In this document: piece by piece, positions 1 through 7,840 of the stretch
Position numbering within the stretch: the first letter of the stretch is position 1
How the letters are laid out: every line of letters begins with the position of its first letter
Source of the DNA: Flavipsychrobacter sp.
GTDB taxonomy: Bacteria; Bacteroidota; Bacteroidia; Chitinophagales; Chitinophagaceae
DNA: 13,223 nucleotides
Assembly: GCA_021156265.1 (NCBI GenBank)
Contig: JAJNBR010000140.1
Location: 1-13,223, forward strand
Direction: 5' to 3'
The notes under the pieces: generated by a model
Seen by the model: only the letters and a program-made list of their open reading frames with translations
Databases searched by the model: none
What the model was told of the DNA's origin: nothing
Translations under genes and position numbers: made by a program

Positions 1-387
1 AACAGTTAGTGCGGCATTGAGCAACAGCACTCCCTGTTTTGCCCATTTTTCAAGGTTGCCATGTGTAGGCGCCGGGATCCCGAGGTCGTTGCCTACTTCT
101 TTAAAGATATTGACCAGCGATGGCGGAGGAGCTATGTTTTTTGGCACAGAGAAGCTAAGGCCGTGCGCTTGTCCCGGATTGTGATAAGGGTCCTGTCCCA
201 GGATCACCACCCTCACACTTTCGAAAGGTGTGGTGTTGAAGGCGTTGAATATATTGCTGCCGGCAGGATAAATAGTTTTACCTGCCTGTTTTTCAGCTTT
301 TAAAAAATGAACGATCTTTTCGAAATAAGGCTGCGAGAACTCTTTCTGCAGCGCTTCCTTCCAGGTCGGTTCTATTTTTACATCCAT
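1..387 (-). CDS. ung: Uracil-DNA glycosylase, family 1 (N-terminal part)
   Basis: This enzyme removes uracil from DNA as the first step of base excision repair in the cytoplasm. The gene runs off the left edge: 129 residues are present from the start codon at 387 (MDVKIEPTWKEAL), about 60% of the family's usual 220 or so. The water-activating motif GQDPYH is at residues 64-69, with the catalytic Asp at 66, followed by the family pattern NPGQAHGLSFSV. The LLLNAALTV segment at the edge corresponds to the conserved LLLN(T/A)xLTV motif. The C-terminal HPSPLS motif lies outside the window. The gene starts 11 bp after the stop of the secreted protein gene upstream, so the two are probably co-transcribed. 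Family assignment is very secure; completeness cannot be judged. Confidence 0.96.
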   Translation of the reverse strand, partial: MDVKIEPTWKEALQKEFSQPYFEKIVHFLKAEKQAGKTIYPAGSNIFNAFNTTPFESVRVVILGQDPYHNPGQAHGLSFSVPKNIAPPPSLVNIFKEVGNDLGIPAPTHGNLEKWAKQGVLLLNAALTV

Positions 388-398
388 GCCAGATGCAA

Positions 399-920
399 TT
401 ATTTCTTAGATTTTGGTTTCGTTGCAGCAGGTTTGGTCTTAGCCGGTTTTTCAGCCGCAGCAGGCAATTCATCCTGGCGCAGAATAGTAAAGCTACCGCA
501 AGCTGTTTTTGTTCTCAGGTTTTGCGACAGAGCCACCATAAACGTGTCGGTTTTTTCGGGCACTATACTGTAGACAAGCAAATTGCTTTCCGATGGCTTA
601 TCAAATTTGCGCTCGTCTATCCGGAATTGAGCTTTATCGTACAGCTCAAAATGCATGTTATTGGCTTCGCGTGTGCCGATGAACACCAGTTGGTAAAGTT
701 TGCCCTGGGTTAGTACTATCGGTATCCCAACGGATTCTTTGGACTTCATGGTGATCATCATGTCGCGTACCGACACAAAGCCCTGGGGTTTGAGATCACG
801 TTTTACCTGTTCGGCTTGTACGCGCAACGATGCGTCCATACAACCCAGCATGTTTTGCTGTGCCTGTGCTAAATTGGCGAGCAACAGGGCTGCAGCAACA
901 AATACAATTTTCTTCATCAT
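399..920 (-). CDS. Small secreted protein of unknown function
   Basis: I do not recognise this 173-residue protein. It begins with two adjacent Met codons, two Lys and a hydrophobic stretch (IVFVAAALLLANLAQAQ), a typical Sec signal peptide probably cut after AQA at about residue 20. No lipobox Cys follows, so it should be periplasmic or secreted. The mature part (about residues 21-145) mixes short beta-prone segments such as GIPIVLTQGKLYQLVFIG and contains two Cys (in LGCMD and TACGS) that could form a disulfide. The last 25 residues are an Ala/Pro/Lys-rich, positively charged, probably disordered tail. It lies 68 bp downstream of the bestrophin gene and 11 bp upstream of ung. No function is proposed. 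Confidence 0.8.
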   Translation of the reverse strand: MMKKIVFVAAALLLANLAQAQQNMLGCMDASLRVQAEQVKRDLKPQGFVSVRDMMITMKSKESVGIPIVLTQGKLYQLVFIGTREANNMHFELYDKAQFRIDERKFDKPSESNLLVYSIVPEKTDTFMVALSQNLRTKTACGSFTILRQDELPAAAEKPAKTKPAATKPKSKK

Positions 921-953
921 GGAACGATTGAGAAGCGAAGATAGGCAATTGCG

Positions 954-991
954 TAGGTTTTTATAGACGTTTTGCTACCTGTAAAAACCTA
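954..991. repeat. Perfect 10-bp inverted repeat between bestrophin and secreted protein genes
   Basis: TAGGTTTTTA at 954-963 is exactly complementary to TAAAAACCTA at 982-991, with an 18-nt loop. The right arm includes the stop codon of the bestrophin gene (989-991). It could act as a weak terminator or mRNA-stabilising hairpin. There is no T-run after the stem on the minus strand, so a classical intrinsic terminator is doubtful. Confidence 0.5.
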
Positions 992-1867
992 TAATATTTC
1001 TCCTACATGCTTTTTGATGTTCTCCGATATCTTTTGCATAGGAAGGTCGTTGCTGTCGTTGCCAAAAGGATCTTCGATCTCTTCGGCAATCACTTCAAGA
1101 CTGGCCAGCACGTAGAATACAAGGGCCACAACAGGCACCATCAAATATCCTAGTGATAGCACATACCCAAAAGGTAGCGTCATCACATAGACAAAAATGA
1201 ATTTCTTAATAAAAGCACTGTACGAGTAGGGAATGGGTTTATTCTTAATGCGTTCGCAAGCACCGCAGATATCCGTAAAGCTTGTTAGCTCCAGGTTCAC
1301 GAATAATAATTGTTCGCCTGTAATGATATCCTGCTGTTGCAGCTGGAGCGTTTTTTTATACAGCATCCTGGCTACCTGGTTGGGTACGTGTTTACCTTGC
1401 TCCAGGTGTTTCAGTTCGGGATGCTCGTTTTCATCCAGTGCATAACGTGTAGACTCGGATTGCAAATGCTCGTGAAGGACCGAGGCGTACATAGGTATCA
1501 CCCGTTTAAAGTATGCCCGCGTTTCTGTATCGCTTTCCGGAATAAGACTATGAATCTTCAGAGCAAGGTTTCGGCTATTGTTGACAAAAGAGCCCCAGAG
1601 ATTGCGTCCTACCCACCAACGGTCGTAATCGGTGTTTGTTCGAAATACCAGTAGTAACGACAACGCAAAACCAAGCAGGTTATGCATTTGGTAGAAATTC
1701 TTCAGGTAACTTTTTTCTGAAAGCTTTAGGAAGTTAAGCTCCAGGAAGGCAACAGCTGCAGAATACAGGGCGATAATGCATATAAGCTTACCCAGTTTCC
1801 GGGCGGTGTCATACTTATGAAACTGGAACAGGATATCGAACCAGTTTTTGGGATTGTATATGCGCAA
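989..1867 (-). CDS. Bestrophin-like ion channel (UPF0187/YneE family)
   Basis: This 292-residue inner-membrane protein belongs to the bestrophin family; bacterial members form pentameric ion channels whose physiological role is mostly unclear. The signature RTNTDYDRWWVGRNLWG (about residues 76-92) follows the second hydrophobic segment, and the other hallmark, EEIEDPFGNDSNDLP, lies near residues 262-276. Hydrophobic segments are visible at about 26-46, 63-77 and a long pair at about 224-262, as expected for the family, with a soluble helical region between. Length is normal for bacterial members. It starts 16 bp after the stop of the FAH-family gene, which suggests co-transcription but not a shared function. 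Ion selectivity cannot be read from the sequence. Confidence 0.9.
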   Translation of the reverse strand: MRIYNPKNWFDILFQFHKYDTARKLGKLICIIALYSAAVAFLELNFLKLSEKSYLKNFYQMHNLLGFALSLLLVFRTNTDYDRWWVGRNLWGSFVNNSRNLALKIHSLIPESDTETRAYFKRVIPMYASVLHEHLQSESTRYALDENEHPELKHLEQGKHVPNQVARMLYKKTLQLQQQDIITGEQLLFVNLELTSFTDICGACERIKNKPIPYSYSAFIKKFIFVYVMTLPFGYVLSLGYLMVPVVALVFYVLASLEVIAEEIEDPFGNDSNDLPMQKISENIKKHVGEIL

Positions 1868-1883
1868 ATGCTTTGCTGTTTAA

Positions 1884-2495
1884 TTAGCGAATTTTTACTT
1901 CGAGCAGCTTTTCGTTTTCCAGGTATCCTTCCAGCGTATCGTATACATTCAGCGAGCCTACACCTGCAGGTGTGCCGGTGTAGATCACATCGCCTATGTT
2001 TAAAGTGAAGAAGCCGGAAACGTACTCGATGATCTTGTTGATGTTAAAGATCATGTCTTTGGTACGACCGCTTTGCACTGTTTCATCGTTGAGCTTCAGT
2101 TGAAAGTTCAGGTCATCAAGGTTCATCTCCGGAGTTATCGTACGCCATTCCCCCAAGGCGGCGGAACCATCGAATGCTTTTGCAATTTCCCAGGGAAGGC
2201 CTTTGTTTTTTTGCTTTTGCTGCAAGTCGCGCGCTGTAAAGTCGAGACCCACTGTTACCTCGTTATAATATTTGCGCGCAAACTTTTCCTGTATGTACTT
2301 ACCATTCTTGCAGATCTTTACTACTAGTTCACACTCGTATTGCAGATCGTCGGTAAACTCAGGGTAGTATAAGGGTTTGTCGGGAAGCAGAAGCGCATTT
2401 TTAGGTTTCATGAAGATGACCGGCTCGGTCGGTACATCATTATTTAGTTCCTTTGCATGCTCTGCATAATTTCTACCAATACATATTATTTTCAT
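1884..2495 (-). CDS. Fumarylacetoacetate hydrolase family protein (acylpyruvase/YcgM-like)
   Basis: A 203-residue single-domain enzyme of the FAH superfamily, whose members cleave C-C bonds of acylpyruvates or decarboxylate oxaloacetate in a Mg/Mn-dependent way. The putative metal ligands are Glu54 and Glu56 (in YECELVVKI) and Asp85 (in GLDFTARDLQ). The glycine-rich motif IYTGTPAGVG is near 171-180. The short length and the opening MKIICIGRNYAEHAKEL match YcgM/FAHD1-type proteins. I chose the ATG at 2495 because family homology begins there. The frame stays open to 2660, but that extension would overlap the divergent thioesterase gene and encodes unrelated sequence. It probably heads a transcript with the bestrophin gene. 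The exact substrate is unknown. Confidence 0.93.
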   Translation of the reverse strand: MKIICIGRNYAEHAKELNNDVPTEPVIFMKPKNALLLPDKPLYYPEFTDDLQYECELVVKICKNGKYIQEKFARKYYNEVTVGLDFTARDLQQKQKNKGLPWEIAKAFDGSAALGEWRTITPEMNLDDLNFQLKLNDETVQSGRTKDMIFNINKIIEYVSGFFTLNIGDVIYTGTPAGVGSLNVYDTLEGYLENEKLLEVKIR

Positions 2496-2519
2496 AGCAA
2501 AAAATCGGCCACCGTTTAT

Positions 2520-2957
2520 ATGAGTCGTGTAAAAATAAAGTTTCCTAACGAAAAACCATTGTTTGTCACTATGATACCTGTGCGTGTTGGCGATATAAAT
2601 TATGGTGGACATCTTGGTAACGATGCTGTTTTGTCTGTTATGCAGGAAGCGCGCATGCAAATGTTGCGTAACTGGGGGTACCAGGATGAACTGGATGCTG
2701 GTGGCAACGCGCTGATAATGGCTGATGTAATGATCGCTTACAGAGGAGAGGCTTTTTATGGCGATATATTGAGTATCAGTATTTATGTAGAGGAACTCTC
2801 GGTAAAATCTTTTAATCTACTGTATCACATTTCCACTGCGGCAGGTAAAGAGATAGCACACGCCAAAACAGGTATGGCATGTTTTGATTATAATATCCGA
2901 AAAATCGCGAATTTGACCGAAGAGCTAAAAAATCGGCTGTCAGGTATTGGTATTTAA
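2520..2957 (+). CDS. Acyl-CoA thioesterase, hotdog fold (4HBT family)
   Basis: A 145-residue protein of the 4-hydroxybenzoyl-CoA/YbgC-like thioesterase group, which hydrolyses acyl-CoA thioesters in the cytoplasm. Near the N-terminus the pattern V-G-D-I-N-Y-G-G-H-L-G-N-D places Asp25, Asn27, His31 and Asn34 where the family has its D-x-N-x-x-x-H-x-x-N active-site region. It is followed by the helix VMQEARMQML and the strand/helix pattern of a hotdog fold to about residue 130. I chose the ATG at 2520 (MSRVKIKF). An upstream in-frame ATG at 2457 would add 21 residues unlike the family and run into the divergent FAH gene. The substrate is unknown. The 3' end overlaps the tRNA promoter. Confidence 0.88.
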   Translation: MSRVKIKFPNEKPLFVTMIPVRVGDINYGGHLGNDAVLSVMQEARMQMLRNWGYQDELDAGGNALIMADVMIAYRGEAFYGDILSISIYVEELSVKSFNLLYHISTAAGKEIAHAKTGMACFDYNIRKIANLTEELKNRLSGIGI

Positions 2958-2978
2958 ATAGTTTTTTCTCTACCTTTG
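2946..2978 (+). promoter_or_regulatory. Bacteroidota-type promoter for tRNA-Met
   Basis: TACCTTTG at 2971-2978 fits the -7 consensus TAnnTTTG completely. ATTG at 2946-2949 lies 21 nt upstream, where the TTTG -33 element is expected. The -33 element sits inside the last codons of the thioesterase gene. The predicted start is a few bases upstream of the tRNA 5' end at 2991. Confidence 0.7.
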
Positions 2979-2990
2979 CCATCCCAAATT

Positions 2991-3064
2991 GGCGAGGTAG
3001 CTCAGATGGTTAGAGCGCAGGATTCATAACCCTGAGGTCACGGGTTCAACTCCCGTCTTCGCTA
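2991..3064 (+). tRNA. tRNA-Met (anticodon CAU), elongator type
   Basis: The sequence folds as a complete cloverleaf: acceptor 2991-2997 with 3057-3063, D stem 3000-3003 with 3013-3016, anticodon stem 3018-3022 with 3030-3034, T stem 3040-3044 with 3052-3056 (loop TTCAACT), and discriminator A at 3064. The anticodon CAT is at 3025-3027 in the loop TTCATAA. The acceptor contains G-U pairs at 1:72 and 6:67, and the anticodon stem has an A-C opposition at 31:39. The initiator's three G-C pairs and unpaired 1:72 are absent, so it is of elongator type. A tRNA-Ile that reads AUA through a modified CAU cannot be excluded by anticodon alone. The CCA end is not encoded (CAC follows). Confidence 0.95.
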
Positions 3065-3074
3065 CACAGTCCCA

Positions 3075-3110
3075 AAAAGCCTTTCAGGTCGCAAACCTTG
3101 AAAGGCTTTT
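3075..3110. terminator. Bidirectional intrinsic terminator between tRNA-Met and the pseudouridine synthase gene
   Basis: The left arm AAAAGCCTTTCAGGT pairs with ACCTTGAAAGGCTTTT across a CGCAA loop, with one bulged T. The stem is long, with an A-run on one side and a T-run on the other, so it can end transcription in both directions. It sits between the plus-strand tRNA (ends 3064) and the minus-strand pseudouridine synthase (stop at 3182), exactly where convergent units need it. Confidence 0.85.
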
Positions 3111-3181
3111 ACGTTTTACTAATAGTCGGATAGCAACCTGTTGCTATATAGAAACATTGTCTAATGCGAGGAAGTGGCTTG

Positions 3182-3763
3182 CTAAATATCCAGCTGTGCA
3201 AAAAAGTCTTGTTCGTTCATCTCCTTTATTTCGCCGGGTTGTAATTGTGCTAATTCAAGCTGTTCGATAGATACACGTATAAGTCTTTTGCAACGGTGAT
3301 TGATGGCGTTTACCATTTTACGTATCTGGTGAAACTTGCCTTCGGTAAGTGTGATACGAAGCCAGGTGTAAGGGACATAATCTTTCGATTCGAAAGGGTT
3401 GTCAAACAGTCCTTCGGGCATGGTTACAATATCTGCCTCGCAAGGTGTTGTTGTATAATAATCACCACCTTTAATGCGTATAGAAATGCCATTTCGTAAA
3501 GCCGTTAAACTTTCCTGGCTTACCGCATATCGTACTTTTACGAGGTAGGTGCGTTTATGCAGTTTTTCACCCTGGAATAACAACCGTGTTACTTTCTTAT
3601 TGGTAGTTAGCAGCAATAAGCCCTCCGAATCTTTATCGAGCCTGCCGATAGCATGTATACCCTCCGGGAACGGGTAGTTGAGATCATGCAGCCCTACCAT
3701 ATCAGCGCTTATGAACTGGGATAGCATATTGGGGGGCTTGTTAATAACAAAGTATCGATGCAT
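3182..3763 (-). CDS. rRNA pseudouridine synthase, RsuA/RluE subfamily
   Basis: This 193-residue enzyme converts a specific uridine in ribosomal RNA to pseudouridine. The catalytic motif GRLDKDSEGLLLLT is at residues 40-53 with the nucleophilic Asp at 43, preceded by the family pattern INKPPNMLSQF (7-17). The C-terminal pattern TEGKFHQIRKM is also conserved. There is no N-terminal S4 RNA-binding domain, as in E. coli RluE (which modifies 23S rRNA), and length and start fit that group better than RsuA or RluB. Family is secure; the modified position is not shown by the sequence. It is monocistronic: a promoter-like TATCTTTG lies upstream and the hairpin at 3075-3110 downstream. Confidence 0.92.
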   Translation of the reverse strand: MHRYFVINKPPNMLSQFISADMVGLHDLNYPFPEGIHAIGRLDKDSEGLLLLTTNKKVTRLLFQGEKLHKRTYLVKVRYAVSQESLTALRNGISIRIKGGDYYTTTPCEADIVTMPEGLFDNPFESKDYVPYTWLRITLTEGKFHQIRKMVNAINHRCKRLIRVSIEQLELAQLQPGEIKEMNEQDFFAQLDI

Positions 3764-3832
3764 GGTGACAATGGTTCCCGTTCAGATTGGCAGGTCGGAA
3801 ACAGGGTTTAACCACCAAAGTTTAGAGATCAG

Positions 3833-3840
3833 CAAAGATA
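3833..3840 (-). promoter_or_regulatory. -7 promoter element for the pseudouridine synthase gene
   Basis: On the minus strand this reads TATCTTTG, a full match to TAnnTTTG, 69 bp upstream of the ATG at 3763. No good TTTG is found 19-21 nt further upstream. A 10-bp palindrome ATAGCGCTAT (3838-3847) overlaps its upstream edge. Confidence 0.5.
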
Positions 3841-3868
3841 GCGCTATTATAGGGTTTATTAATTTTTC

Positions 3869-4693
3869 CTAGAAGGATTTACATAGTAGAACAGCAAGGG
3901 GCGGGGCTGTGTGATACAATATATTTATTTCTATAGCATTAAGCACTTTGTTGAAGATGGCAATATCGTCCATTCTTCCGGTAAAGCTGCTTCCTATCAG
4001 TAGGGAAGTAATATTGGGAGCGGTGGCAAACGTAGAGAATGGGACACTGCCATCCTGTTCCTGCAGCACACTATTACGGTATATTTTGGCTACATTGTTT
4101 GCTTTGTCAAATGTGACGACAAGGTGATGCCAGCTACCGGTTCGTAATTTTTGTTCCTGCTCACAAATATCTGGTGTGCCCAAGGGATATGTATTATTGT
4201 CCCATATAGAATAACCTGAAGAATTGTTGTTCCATAAGTCAAAAGAAGCTTTACGACAGTCAAACAGCATTACATACCACATTCCGTATCTGACCATATA
4301 CTCTACCTTAGGATGATGTTTCTGTACAAACGTGTCCAGTGGCTGGTACCATAATGAGATAGAAAATTCTGATAACGAGTTTAGGTTCGAAGTTTTGGTA
4401 GCCACCAATGAATCAACCTTGTTAGGGAAGTTATCAAACTCAAAAGCGCATTCAGGGTTGCCATTTCTGTCCGGGGCAGGTTTCGCGGTTGTGTTGTTGC
4501 TGAGGTGTATACCATTGCCTGAAAAGTCATTGAGACTACCGCTGCTAAAGGGGTAATATGCAATTACATTGGCTGTGAGATTGGCAGGCATGCAAGGTAT
4601 ATCATTAGTTTGCGGGCCATCGTCCTTATCACATGACTGCGAAAGAAAAAGCAGAATACAACTAGCAATGAGCAAAAAGCGTGAATTGTTCAC
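3869..4693 (-). CDS. LamG-domain (concanavalin A-like) surface lipoprotein
   Basis: A 274-residue putative lipoprotein. It begins with a hydrophobic signal and a lipobox ending LSQSC, with the lipidated Cys at 21. The acidic residues after it (DKDD) resemble the export signal that sends Bacteroidota lipoproteins to the cell surface. Residues about 40-265 follow the laminin-G-like/LamG pattern: AYYPFSSGSLNDFSGNGIHL, then FSISLWYQP, then GSWHHLVVTFDKANNVAKIYRNS and FTGRMDDIAIFNKVL. Such domains bind carbohydrate or protein ligands; no catalytic domain is attached. The start is GTG at 4693, since an in-frame TAA lies just upstream and no ATG is available before the signal peptide. The ligand is unknown. 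Confidence 0.88.
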   Translation of the reverse strand: MNNSRFLLIASCILLFLSQSCDKDDGPQTNDIPCMPANLTANVIAYYPFSSGSLNDFSGNGIHLSNNTTAKPAPDRNGNPECAFEFDNFPNKVDSLVATKTSNLNSLSEFSISLWYQPLDTFVQKHHPKVEYMVRYGMWYVMLFDCRKASFDLWNNNSSGYSIWDNNTYPLGTPDICEQEQKLRTGSWHHLVVTFDKANNVAKIYRNSVLQEQDGSVPFSTFATAPNITSLLIGSSFTGRMDDIAIFNKVLNAIEINILYHTAPPLAVLLCKSF

Positions 4694-4756
4694 AGGATGG
4701 TTTTGTTAGATAACGTGAATATATCGTGTTTTGGTATAAAAGCCTTTTTCTGGCAA

Positions 4757-7700
4757 TTACCTGAAATTCCTGCCACCATGAAATATATCTAGCTGCGCTG
4801 CTTTTTGCTTTTTTAACCGTTGATCTTTTGTGTCATATTCCGTTCCATCTTCATCAGCTTTTGATAAGGTCATGAATGCATCACTGTCTTCGGTCTTGGA
4901 AACTGTGAGCAGAGCTGATAAGTCGTAGCAACGGCTCACGATAACATGTGTTACCTCACCTTCGCGCTGCAGCTTACCTTCTGCCATCAACAGTTTTGCT
5001 CTTACGATCTCTTTGCGGTATTTTTCGAATATATGTTTGAACACTACAAGGTTAACAACGCCGGTTTCATCCTCGAGGGTGATGAACACGATACCGCTGG
5101 CAGTACCGGGCCTTTGCCGTACCAGTACGAGGCCTGATACTTTTATGGGATCGCCGTCTTTGTAATTATCGAGGTCCTTACTGGAGCGCACGTCAAGCAT
5201 GGTAAGTTTGTCTCTCGCAAAACTTACCGGGTGTGCCCTTAGCGACAGAGATGTGGCACTATAGTCCTGCAGCACATGTTCAGGCAGGCTCATACCAGGT
5301 AGTGAAATGTCTTTTTCCATAGCGTTCTCCATTGGCTGTCCTTCATACATGCCGGTAGGACGATCGTTCAGTGCCGATACTTCCCACAATGCAGAGCGGC
5401 GATCAATACCTAATGATCTGAAGGCATCCGCATCAGCTAATTTTTCCAGGGCAGTTTGTGAAACGCCTGCATCTCGTATGGATTGGATACTTGTAAAAGG
5501 CTGTTCACGTGCAGCTATAAGGATCTGCATGTCTTCCTCGCGTAAACCTGTTACCTGGCGGAAGCCGAGACGAATGGGGCAATACTTACCTGTACGTTCT
5601 TCAAGGATATTATCCCACCGGGAATAATTAATGTCAATAGGTAGCACTTCTACACCGTGTTTTTGAGCATCGTAAATGATCTGTGCAGGTTGGTAAAAGC
5701 CCATGGGCATGCTGTTGAGCAGGGCTGTTGCAAATACATCAGGGTAATAACACTTGATCCATGAGGAGGCATATACCAGCAATGCAAAACTCGCCGCATG
5801 GCTCTCAGGAAAACCATAACTACCGAACCCTTCCAGCTGCCTGAAAACACGACGGGCATGGCTATTTCCATAGCCTGCTCCTGGAATAGCGGTACGCCTA
5901 GTGTACGACCCAAAATAGCTTCCAGTTCTTTGGAAGGATATTCGACCTTATCGATTTTGTCACGACGTCTTCCATGTCGCCTTGAATGGGTCCGGGTCTA
6001 ACAATGGCTACTTCAATTACCAGGTCATAAAAGCATTTAGGTCTTAAACGTGGCAGCATCGACATTTGCGCCCTGCTTTCAATTTGAAACACACCTATAG
6101 TATCAGCATGGCTGATCATTTCGTAGACAGCATCGTCCTCTTCTTTATTGATATCTTCTAAGGTGAGATCTAAGCCATAGTGCTGTTTGGCCAAATCAAA
6201 GCCTTTACGCAGGCAAGTGAGCATGCCTAACGCCAGCACATCCACTTTAAGAAAGCCTAATGTTTCGATATCGTCTTTGTTCCATTCAATGCAGGTGCGG
6301 TCTTTCATGCGTGCATTGAGGATGGGGCAGAGATCAGAAAGCTTGCCTTGCGTAATAACAAAGCCGCCTGTGTGCTGACCTAGTTGCCGGGGAAAGCCAA
6401 CGTACTGGTAGGTTAGGTCCAGCACTTTCAGCAGGTGTGGATCATTAGCGTCAAAACCCTCTGCTGTAATACGTTTACCATCAAACCATTCATCTGTAAA
6501 CTCCCAGAGTGAATTAGACAAACGATTAATGGCATCAACCGACATACCCATAGCTTTGGCTACATCGCGTATTGCCCCTTTTGCGTGTACAGTAGTAACA
6601 GTGGCAACGATACCTGCACGGTCACGGCCATACTTGTCATAGATGTATTGCATTACTTCTTCGCGCCGTTCATGTTCAAAGTCCACGTCTATATCAGGTG
6701 GTTCATCCCGTGCATCAGACATGAAGCGTGCAAACAATAAATTGAATTTAGAGGGATCGACAGAAGTAATGCCCAGGCAATAACAAACTACCGAGTTAGC
6801 AGCAGATCCACGTCCCTGGCAAAGAATTTTATGTTTTCGCGCATAACTCACAAAGTCATGCACAGTGAGAAAATAGGAAGCATAGTTTTTACGTTCTATA
6901 AAATCCAGCTCCATTTCAATGGTCTTCCTGATCTTTTCAGGGATATTATTGTCAAATCTTTCGTTGGCACCCGCCCACGTTAAGTAAACCAGTTCTTCCT
7001 GTGGCGTTCGGCCTTCTGTAGTGATCTCCTCTGGATATACATATTTCAATTCACTGAGAGAAAACTGGCAAGCATCGGCAATTTCCTGTGTGCGTTTTAT
7101 CGCATCAGGATGTTCGCGAAAGAGACGATGCATTTCCTTCACAGGTTTCAGGTAACGCTCCGCGTTTTGATGTAGTCTATACCCGGCATTATAGATCGTG
7201 CATTTTTCACGGATGCAGGTCAGTACGTCCTGTAATTCTCTTCTTTCAAGGTTATGATAATACACATCGTTGGTAGCAACCATGGGAATGTTCAGTTCAT
7301 CTGATAGTTGCGCTAGCCGGAACAGCCTTTTATTATCGTTGGCCTGGTAAGAGCGGACAGCCCCGATGTATAGATTGTTTCCTAAAAAGTGCTTATACTC
7401 TTTGAGCGTTGCTTTAAATAAAGGTTCAAATTCAAAGTTGTCATTGAGTGATGCTGGAGGCACCACGATGAATTTCATGTCCTTTGCATTTGCGTATATG
7501 TCGGCTTTGTACAGGTGACAATCACCTTTTTCTGTACGCAAGTTGCCTAATGAAAGCAAAGCAGAAAGTCTTGAGTACGCCTCTTTGTTAATAGGATAGG
7601 CCAGCAGGCTATAACCATCCAATAAATTCAACCGGCAGGCAGGAATGATCTGGATATCTTTTCCCTTGGCTGCGGCATGGGCGCGCACAATGCCTGCAAG

Positions 7701-7829
7701 AGTATTATGATCGGTAATGGCTATTTTTTTATAACCCAGGGTTATTGCCTGTTCGATCATTTCTTCCGGATGCGAGGCGCCTCTCAGAAAACTAAAGTTG
7801 GTGGTTACCTGTAATTCCGTGTACTCCAT
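4757..7829 (-). pseudogene. dnaE2: Error-prone DNA polymerase III alpha subunit DnaE2/ImuC, disrupted by two deletions
   Basis: DnaE2/ImuC is the polymerase that carries out damage-induced mutagenic synthesis with ImuA and ImuB. Frame 1 (7829 down to about 5973) encodes residues 1-619: a degenerate PHP domain beginning MEYTELQVTTNFSFLRGA, then the polymerase palm with PPDIDVDF (Asp381 and Asp383) and FLKVDVLALGM (Asp530), the three catalytic Asp. After GPIQGDM the family continues VHPYL-RRR, but here the frame jumps at 5970-5972 to RRRDKIDKVEYPS, consistent with loss of 13 nt. This second frame runs 38 codons to EQAMEIAM. At 5857-5859 it jumps again to ARRVFRQLEGFGSYGFPESH; by recalled family alignment about 45 residues are missing. 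The third frame (5857-4757) supplies the C-terminal helix-hairpin-helix and OB regions and ends GGRNFR. As it stands, frame 1 yields a 643-residue product with 24 aberrant residues at its end. About 1,020 codons remain, with no other lesion seen. It begins 11 bp after imuB. Confidence 0.9.
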
Positions 7830-7840
7830 ATCTCACATTG

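Noticed and set aside
2496..2660. N-terminal extension of the FAH-family protein
   Set aside because: It lies antisense inside the thioesterase gene, and the family's N-terminus begins at the ATG at 2495.
2991..3064. Initiator tRNA-fMet
   Set aside because: The anticodon stem lacks the three consecutive G-C pairs and position 1:72 can pair (G-U), unlike initiators.
4735..4790. Terminator at the end of dnaE2 (GGCA...TGCC)
   Set aside because: The stem is only four to five base pairs with a long loop, and its left arm lies inside the coding end; too weak to call.
4757..5782. C-terminal dnaE2 fragment as an independent gene
   Set aside because: Its apparent start is an internal TTG in the conserved ALLVYASSW segment. 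Homology continues upstream in the same frame to the deletion junction.
5650..5913. Middle-frame dnaE2 fragment as an independent gene
   Set aside because: Only the part from 5970 to 5857 matches DnaE2; the rest of the frame is a shadow of the third segment.
5857..5972. Programmed frameshifting or an intron/intein in dnaE2
   Set aside because: There is no slippery site, and the jumps delete conserved coding sequence rather than insert any. Deletion is the simpler reading.
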